DNA from: Saturnia japonica
Taxonomy: Eukaryota > Arthropoda > Insecta > Lepidoptera > Saturniidae
NCBI GenBank assembly: GCA_033032175.1
Contig: CM065332.1
Coordinates: 3,691,354-3,755,353 of the forward strand
Reading direction: 5' to 3'
DNA length: 64,000 nt
Shown piece after piece: positions 56,449-64,000 of the stretch (the stretch's first letter is position 1; each line of letters begins with the position of its first letter). Under the pieces are notes generated by a model, which searched no databases, was not told the origin of the DNA, and saw only the letters and a program-made list of their open reading frames with translations. The position numbers and the translations under genes were made by a program.

Positions 56449-57779
56449 ATGTCGGATACGTGCTGCGTTTACAACTGCATCAGCTCTAAGCCTGAAGTTT
56501 ATCTTCACGCTTTTCCAAGAAGCGAGAAAAGATTTCAAATATGGTTAAAATCTATAAATGATCCTGCTTTAGTGAAACTTAATAAGAGCGAGATCATATC
56601 ACGACGAAGAGTTTGCCGAAAACATTTTGAAGCCAAGTTTATTCGACAAAAACTGGCTAAAGGAATTCGGTTTGTTCTGACTCCTGATGCCTATCCTTCT
56701 TTATTTTCTGAACAGGAAATCGAAAGTGGCATACCGAATAGAAACGAAATCAGTAAGTTCACAATATAATTGTTTAAAGTTAGGTTAAGTTGATATTTAT
56801 ATTGTAATAGTGCTGGGACATATTAGAGAATTACTGTGACTATCGATAATGAATATTTATTAATTTGTTTGCTATTTTCATAAATGGAAATGGACCATGT
56901 TTAAAAGTATAACAGAAGCAGAATTATTGTTAATAAAGTATCTTCTGTACATGATAGTTTATTTTACGAAGGTCATGTGGTATATATTGTGTAAGTTAAT
57001 GTTGTTTTTTGTTGGTCTCTCGATGTTATTGAAAGGATTTTTTTAAGAATGCCTTAATATTCTAGTTTTAATAGTTATAAAAAAAAGTTAATTTTAATTG
57101 GTGCTCAATTACAAACACTCCCTTTTTATTTTATTTTTAAAAATCATACGGCTGTATGGCTGCGTAGTAAAAATTATGATTGTTTTAAAAAGGTTTTGTT
57201 TCGTATAGCATTCTCAGCAAGTTGTTATTAAAAGTAACATGATTTTAGGCTGAAAATAAGGAACTCAATCACGTTGGCAGTTCATTGATAACATATTTAC
57301 TATACATCCACGCCTTAAATAAATAAAACAGTGCATCACATTTCAGGAAGTAATATTAATTATAGTTATGATTCATGTGTGCCCGTTTATCTCCATGATC
57401 ATACATATAACTTGGATTCGAGTTTGGAAATATCAAAACATATAGGAGCGCAGTCTGAAGAACTTAATAACTCTGCCTCAGGTAAATAGCAAATCATACA
57501 TTTAATTCTATCGCATATGTTATGCATTACTAAATAATATTAACTTTGAATAAACAGTTTCGTTTCATCTCATTTTGAAATCTTATTAATTATACATTAT
57601 TTAAATAGCTTTTCCCCACGTAATAAATTAGAAATAAAAATTTAAAGCTTACAGGATATTGCATATAATACAAATTTATATTAGATTCTTAATAAATAAA
57701 AACAATAATATTAGGGGACACTGACTAACGTACATTGTATATTTCAGAAATACCAGAACTTGGTAAAGACAAAATATAA
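56449..57779 (+). CDS. complete THAP-domain protein, 156 residues
   Basis: Three exons, 56449-56752, 57347-57481 and 57748-57779, in phase, 471 nt. THAP domain residues 1-88: MSDTCCVYNC (C5/C6, C10), FP at 22-23, W32, VCRKHF (C56, H59), then GIRFVLTPDAYPSLF, a TPDAYPS-type AVPTIF box. Unlike its neighbours the whole THAP domain is in one exon. The rest is short and acidic-polar (DSSLEISKHIGAQSEELNN) and ends ELGKDKI; no coiled coil. It starts 283 bases after the previous gene's stop codon. Confidence 0.8.
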
Positions 57780-58196
57780 AACTAAAAAACAAATAAAAAA
57801 ATAAAAAACTGGTCAATTATACACTTGGACACGGACAAAAAAAAATTTTAAGTGTAAAGATTACCTTTTTGTATTATACAATTTGTCTATGTGCAAGTTT
57901 CGTAAATATGTCAAATTTTTATTGCTCAGAGATATTATAGTCAGATTCATTTTTTTATCGATAAATATTTAAATAAGTGACCCTATCTCTGCATCCGTTT
58001 AATAATGTTGCTAGTTTATAAAATTTAGGTCGGAAGTATATTTTCGAATGGTATCATTTAAAAATGGCGTTGGCTAGTGTATCAGTCCTGCCCCCGTACC
58101 TCATTCCTAACGTTATATCCCTCGCCTTTGAGTTTCCCGTCTGTACTTGTACATTTATGATTTAATAGTCTGTGATTCTGTATTTGTGGATCATAA
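57780..58196. other. 3' flank and intergenic
   Basis: aataaaaaac at about 57800 can serve as the polyadenylation signal of the preceding gene. Confidence 0.4.
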
Positions 58197-60506
58197 TAGG
58201 GATGTGAATTTAAAAAAAAAACGATATTTTAAAAATCCATTATTAAAAAAAAAACGATTAATTAATAATCGTTTTTTGTTCAAAAAATAATAGATTTTTA
58301 AAAAATTGATTTTTTTTCATATTTTCCTTAGAAATTTAATTAAAACCTGAAATATTTAGAATCATAACTTTCTTAATCAATTTAAATTTACATATTTCAA
58401 TAAAAAGACAAAAAATATTGTTAATAACAGAGAATGCCCATTCTTGTACCAAATTTTGTTGTTTAATAAAGTTGAATAAAAAGTAAAGAATTTTTTTTTC
58501 CATGTTATTTTACGACCTTTTATCTTCGGAATTTGGTGTTCAATGTAGGAATATTCTTTAAATTTCAAAAGTATTATCTATACTATATATTATATGTGTA
58601 CTAATTTAACAAAGCGGAAGTGTTTTTATGGTTTTTTTTTAGTTTAATATTAAATCTCTGAAACTACCAGTCTGATTTGAAAAATTCTTTTTGTATATGA
58701 TAGATTGATTCACAATGAATAGTATAGCCTATTTAGCATCAAGATACACGTCTTTAATATTGATTTTTGTAAAGTAAGTCGGAACACAAAGCTCTCCCGA
58801 ACTGCTTTATCCACGTGTGCTGCGATAATTTTTAGTTTCACGTAAATACATGTTGTACAAAAATATTGGGCCTTAGTACATCTTTAAAATAGTCCGCAAT
58901 AGCATATGCCTGTATCTTATGCATAATCCACAATAAGCTATTATATAACAAAAAGTGGTTTAACATTAAAAAGTGATTAAAGATAATTATTTTACACGTG
59001 GTATATTAATCCTTACGAAAAACAGTTACTTCATCTTAAAGACAATTTTATGAAGTTAAATTTTGTTCTTACATAGTTAGTTACATAGTTTAGGAGATAA
59101 TGAAAAATTTAAATATGTAATTTGTATTTGTGGGAAGAAAAATTATGATAGGCTATACGGGAACACTGGCGTTGCGGTGTTTGTCGTATAAAATTAACAA
59201 GTGAGAAACCGTGGGCACAGCTAAAAATTATTATACACTGCGTAAATAATTCCAAAGACGCGGGTGTTGCTTTTCCATTACCTGTATTATAATCCTTTTG
59301 AACACAATAATACAATATTAAATTAAAAAGCAACTCATTATTTAATTATAAATAACGATATTTATGGGTGATATATAAGGGCGATTGAAGTTTTTGGTGG
59401 GATCTTAAAATGAAATGTTTTGGTATTTGGTTTTTATTTTTAACTAATTGACTCACGCATCTTCGTCTGCGTTACATGAGAGAGAGAGAGAGAGGATTAG
59501 AAAGATTGGGTCGTAGGCACCTATAATACATTCTAAAGGAGATGAAACTTTCATTACTTTGCTGCGGATTTAGTTTAAAACTAAGATATTTATTGACAAT
59601 TTGGACAATTTTATTGAAAGTAAATACTTGTTATGAATATTTTATTTCAATAAGGTAAATACCATATTTATAGAAACACCTTCTCAAATAATGCATTATT
59701 TTAGAACAAATTTTGTTACCTTTAAAAAGGTTATATTGAGTCAACTTTAAAAGATAGCCAAATGCTATCACGGACTTTTTTTTAACTTTTTAAGAGAAAC
59801 AATTCCGTCACACATGATTGTTTAGTAACTTTACGCATTTACGCAACGCACGTAATGGAAGCTCTCAAAAGCAATAATTCTTCCCTGTTTTTGCAATATT
59901 TTTAATTGATAGTATTGTTCTATTTGTCGTAGCGTGATGTTATATAGTCTATAGGCCTTCTTCGATCACTGGGATGTCAAACAAAAATTATTTTTTCTAT
60001 TCGAAGAAGTAGTTCCCGAGATTAGAGCGTTCAACTAACCAAACAAACAAACTCTTCAGCTTAATAGTACTAGTATAGATCCATTAACTTTAGACCCTAT
60101 ATTATATAATACTGATAGCGTTTTGTGTGATATAGCTTGAGCATGTTAAATGGATTATAAATAGAAACTGGAAGCATACATTTTGATGTGCCACAAAAAC
60201 TCCCTAGAAAGTTCTAACAAGGGAGCCACCATCTTGTTTACTACTATGTTCTCTTGATAATGGCAGTAATGGTTTTCAATAAAGAAGACTAGTTGGCAAG
60301 TTAGTAAGAAGAAGGATGATTGAATACCTACTGTCACAAAAAAATTTACATTAGATCCATCAAAAAAAATCGCCCGTGAAATAAAATTGATTTTAAATAA
60401 TCGATTTTTTGGAATTAAAAAATGGATTTAAAAAATCGATTTTTATAAAAAAATAATTGATTATTAAACGATTTATAAAAACATCGAATATTTTTTCACA
60501 TCCTTA
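58197..60506. mobile_element. hAT-like element, TAGGGATGTG family, 2.3 kb
   Basis: Left end TAGGGATGTGAATTT at 58197; right end the inverse of TAAGGATGTGAAAAA at 60506. Flanks gatcataa (58189-58196) and gatcatat (60507-60514) make an 8-bp duplication with one mismatch. Both subterminal regions are rich in aatcgattttt. No transposase motif was found in the interior, so it is non-autonomous or decayed. A short (ag)n run lies at 59478-59494. It separates the second and third genes of the THAP trio and ends 92 bases before the third start codon. Confidence 0.8.
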
Positions 60507-60598
60507 GATCATATTAGTCCGTGGCGCGTATTATAATCCCTGTAATTAATACGAATATATTAGTTACACCTCTAGAACTTACGGGTATTTCGTATAAA

Positions 60599-61426
60599 AT
60601 GTCCACTAATGATTATAGAAAATGTGCCAAGTGCGGAAGAACTCGTGCTGAAGATATGACTGTGACTTATCATAGATTTCCCAATCCAGGAAAAGCTAAT
60701 ATTATGAAGTAAGTAGGCAGTATTTGTTTCATTCGTATAGTTTTAAGTTTTCGTAAGTACTGAATACGAACCGATGCAGGACTGCTGGGCTCAAATTTTC
60801 ACAGATACACCAATGATAAAATCTCATACAAATTGTAAGGTTTGATTTGAAATGATTTGGCTCGGAATTGTGAATTGAAATTGATAGCGAATAGGTATCT
60901 GATTATAACGCTACTACAGTCAATACAAGGTAATTCGTCATTTTTGAAAATAATAAAAACAATTCTTACCTCAAATCTAAAAAATGTTACATGCAAAAAC
61001 AAAGATATGAAACAGAAAATTACGATTTTGTCGTCGTATTAACACTACTAACATTTTTTATATGTCTGCTTCTTCAAAACAAAACTTAAAAACGAAACGC
61101 AAGAGCCTAGACCGAACTGTATTTGTAGAGTATCTCAGCAGAGCTTAAAAATAGTAAAACAACCTATAATTAAAGAATTTTGCAAAAGCTGTTGTTTTAT
61201 TTAAAAAAAATCTACAAATAATATGTCTAAATCTATATATTCTTTTTTCAGGGCTCGTATGTGGGCCAAATATTGTTGGCAAAATGAAAACTGGACTTCT
61301 ATAGAATCTTTACACTCACTCTATAATACAAACAAAGTTTTATGTGGAAGGCACTTTAATTCATCTCAATTTTATGATAATAAAAGACAAAAACTGAGCA
61401 AATTTGCTGTTCCGGAGTCAACCAAG
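60599..61426 (+). CDS. THAP-domain protein, first two exons
   Basis: Exons 60599-60708 and 61252-61426 join in phase. C9 and C12 (KCAKC), YHRFPNPGK, W41, W51, VLCGRHF (C68, H71) and KFAVPESTK carrying the AVP box: a complete THAP domain. It exits in phase 0 at a GTAAAT donor. No further exon was recognised in the remaining 2.5 kb, so the gene probably continues beyond the window. Confidence 0.75.
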
Positions 61427-62494
61427 GTAAATAAACTATAATAGTTCTAATTAATAATAAATTTTACACAAGCTTCTGAATGTAATTGTGTGTTTGTTGT
61501 GTTTCCGGCACCCACTACACAAATCTTCTAACTTAGTGCAGGACTGTCAGTGTGAAAGCTATTTAGTTTCTTCCTTTTTTTTAAACTCCTTCATAGTATG
61601 AGTGCAGGAAAGATGATGATTTACCCATTTACATGCTTATTCAATCAATGAGAACTATTTTCATATATAATCTAATCAATTAAAAAAATATTTTAATGAG
61701 ATCTTATCGAAATCCTACCTGCCAAAATAAGTTTTCATAGTAACTTGTTGTTCTCATGCTATTTCAATATACTAAACATCAGGAATAGTTTGAATTGACT
61801 AAAGCTTCTAAACACAAGCTCTTCAACACAAAGCCCAGTATGCTGTTTGTGTTATTATTTAAACACAATTATGAAAAAAGAAAGTTTCTGCTTTTTGATA
61901 CATTCATTCCAAATTCATGTATCAGCATAGATATTAGAAATTCTGAAAAGGGTTTTTGAATTGTATAGTTACAACTTACTAGGCTGGGCCGAAAACCGAC
62001 TATAGAAAGAAAAAGTTTTTTTTCACTTTTGTTATGAAACATATTTTATTTAATAAGTTTTGTTATTCATGGCATGCATGTTATAATTTAATAGAACATT
62101 AAAAAAATCTTTAAATTCCTGCATAGAACTTGTTTTAATATTATTCATCATTCAGTGTATGCTTGACAGTAAATTATTATTTCACCCACACTAGAACATA
62201 TTAATAAATAAAAGCAATCAGTTACTTGGTTTTATATTTTGTATAACTAAGAAATTTAATAGACTCGCCACTTTGCTTTATCCATATAAAACTTTGAATA
62301 AGCCCTTATGAATGCACCTGTGTAGTCTGGTCTCCATTCTATATAACTCAATCAAAAAACATTGAACGGATACAGACATGCTGCTTAAAATCACTTTGCC
62401 TTAGAAATGAGATGAATAGAATAACCATGAATGTGCTAAGCACTTTAAAATTTCTCCCCTCTCTAGTAGAAGGCAAGCAATTAAATTAATTTAC
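61427..62494. other. A+T-rich, probably intronic
   Basis: No exon with matching phase or repeat end was supported. Confidence 0.35.
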
Positions 62495-62665
62495 CAACAT
62501 AAAACAATTCAGGTCAAGAGTACTCTAAACCAACGAGCATGCATGAAAAGATTAATGAATGTGGAAGAAGCGAAAGAGGTATGCCAGGATCGTAGCAGGT
62601 GGAAGGATGTGGTCTCTGCCTACCCCGTTGGGATATAGGTGTGATTTATGTATGTATGTATGTAT
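62495..62665 (+). repeat. LINE 3' end with (atgt)n tail
   Basis: Frame MKRLMNVEEAKEVCQDRSRW then DVVSAYPVGI: the DR..W..V...YP ending of lepidopteran LINE ORF2, followed by tgtatgtatgtatgtattta. Confidence 0.6.
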
Positions 62666-63298
62666 TTACTTAAATGTAAATCGTTTTCGATATGCAATTA
62701 ATAAATACTTAATTTTAATATTATACTTATACAATTATTATTTTACATTCTATAATACTAACTAATTTTAAGTATTGTGAAATAACTACAACAGCTGAAC
62801 TTTATGTGCATACATAAATATGGAATATAACCCAACTAAAAATCATTGTAATATTTTTTAATAAAAAATTTATCTTTTGTAGTTTATAATTAGTATAAAC
62901 TTATATAAAAGTTTATAATAAACGAATAAAAACAATTATTAATGGATTTGTAGGATGAATTGTATTATTTGATTTATTTGTATTTATTCATCATCATCAT
63001 TTTGTTATAATGAATGAATATTTTTTGCTACTTACATAAAGTCTAGTTTTTAGGTACAATCAAAATATTAATAAAATGTTGATGATTTATAAATTTTTTT
63101 TTAATAATGGCAAGATTAATAGAAATCGGTTTAAATTATGGGTTTATGAAGTTATGTAAATTAAAAACACAATTTCTATTAGGTAATTTAGCAGGAATTG
63201 TAAGATTTTTTTATGTTCCATTAAAGAATATAAAATGCATAACAAGAATGGTAAGATTTGTTTTATCTTACAATCATTATTTCGTACCATAATACAAA
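62666..63298. other. A+T-rich, nothing recognised
   Basis: Small frames on both strands (e.g. 63107-63292) are not supported as genes. Confidence 0.35.
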
Positions 63299-63300
63299 TA

Positions 63301-63775
63301 CAGTGTAAACTCTTTATAACGTTATCCTTTATAACGATAGACTCCCTATAACGTTGAAGTGAGCCCAACTTGGTTGGTTTGCGTTAAAACCCACATATTG
63401 AAACACTCTTTATAGCGTTAACACTCGTTAAGCATTACTGGGTACCTATCGTATTATGTCGTAAACCTACTTTGAAACTGTTAACAGGGCCAGTAAACGG
63501 AAAGCGATTAGTGTTGACGAAAAAGTTTGATAGAAGAAGATATGAATAGAATACATAAAATAATACAAAACAAATACTGGCATAGCAAAAAACGTCAGAC
63601 AAAGTTATCAGACTATATGTGTAAACAATAATTTATAAGCATTTATTATCTAAGACATACATATTAAAAATTCTTGTTAATTTGGTTGTTTCTTGTTCAC
63701 TCCATAAAACGATAACTCTCTATAACGACAAAAAATGTTCAGTCCCTTGAGTTTCGTTATAAAGAGTTTAGACTG
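63301..63775. mobile_element. pogo/Tigger-type deletion derivative
   Basis: Ends CAGTGTAAACTCTTTATAAC at 63301 and the inverse of CAGTCTAAACTCTTTATAAC at 63775, each next to a TA dinucleotide (TA target duplication). Inside, the frame SKRKAISVDEKV (about 63490) is the start of a CENP-B-type HTH as found at the N-terminus of Tigger/pogo transposases, followed by a stop. The rest of the transposase is deleted. Confidence 0.8.
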
Positions 63776-64000
63776 TATCTGCTATCTATTTTCTATAAAA
63801 CTATCTTTCACTACAGTCACACTAACTTGGATACTTGTATGTATTACTGATTTTAGGATAGATCAAAACTTTTTTACACCCCTCTTAATAAATTACATTT
63901 TAATATTTTTATTATTTGTTTGGATACCCCATCATAACATATCTGTGAAAATTTTAACTAGTTACTATGTGCTTTATAGGTAGGACAAACTATGGCTATT
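63776..64000. other. window end, nothing recognised
   Basis: T-rich sequence without supported features. Confidence 0.35.

Noticed and set aside
63107..63368. Two 60-70 codon frames near the window end
   Set aside because: A+T-rich low-complexity frames on opposite strands without any motif.

Overview
This is eukaryotic, A+T-rich, intron-containing DNA, almost certainly from an insect and most likely a moth or butterfly. The evidence is GT-AG introns, insect-type transposons on every few hundred bases, a Copia primer site of the Drosophila copia kind, and several short dispersed repeats with the look of lepidopteran repeats (the 'gacgtccactgctg' and 'gcccgtggcttcgctc' types). No bacterial operon, CRISPR, rRNA or tRNA was recognised.

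Host genes. Six THAP zinc-finger units lie on the + strand: 9.9 kb, 13.5 kb (broken), 47.3, 54.8, 56.4 and 60.6 kb. The first continues, with intact splice phases, through eleven exons to 28.1 kb and carries a ZZ zinc finger: a THAP-ZZ protein of about 395 residues. The units at 54.8 and 56.4 kb are complete small genes (184 and 156 residues); those at 47.3 and 60.6 kb show only their THAP exons. A P-element-type transposase remnant without its THAP domain lies among them (41.7-43.0 kb). The reader should treat the window as an expanded THAP array diluted by transposons.

Layout. 0-8.4 kb: broken piggyBac, two Copia remnants, a LINE inside an LTR, and one intact 283-residue ORF (5945-6796) that I cannot assign. 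8.4-28.1 kb: the THAP-ZZ gene, with a hAT MITE just upstream and solo LTRs, a broken THAP copy, a rearranged Gypsy element and many repeats in its introns. 28.2-29.5 kb: LINE RNase H fragment and degraded coding-like sequence. 29.67-33.25 kb: a Copia element with both 155-bp LTRs and a 5-bp target duplication, but no RNase H. 33.9-41 kb: MITE, a mariner-type transposase split by a LINE, and a multi-exon Tc1/mariner-like transposase pseudogene. 41.3-53.6 kb: a region bracketed by a 220-235 bp inverted repeat, holding the P-type transposase, a 1.7-kb foldback element with a nested MITE, a THAP gene start, piggyBac, zeste-like Myb/SANT and Merlin-like fragments. 54.8-61.4 kb: three THAP genes with a 2.3-kb hAT-like element between the second and third. 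63.3-63.8 kb: a pogo/Tigger deletion derivative.

All assignments are by eye from translation, motifs, repeat alignment and splice phase; no database search was run.
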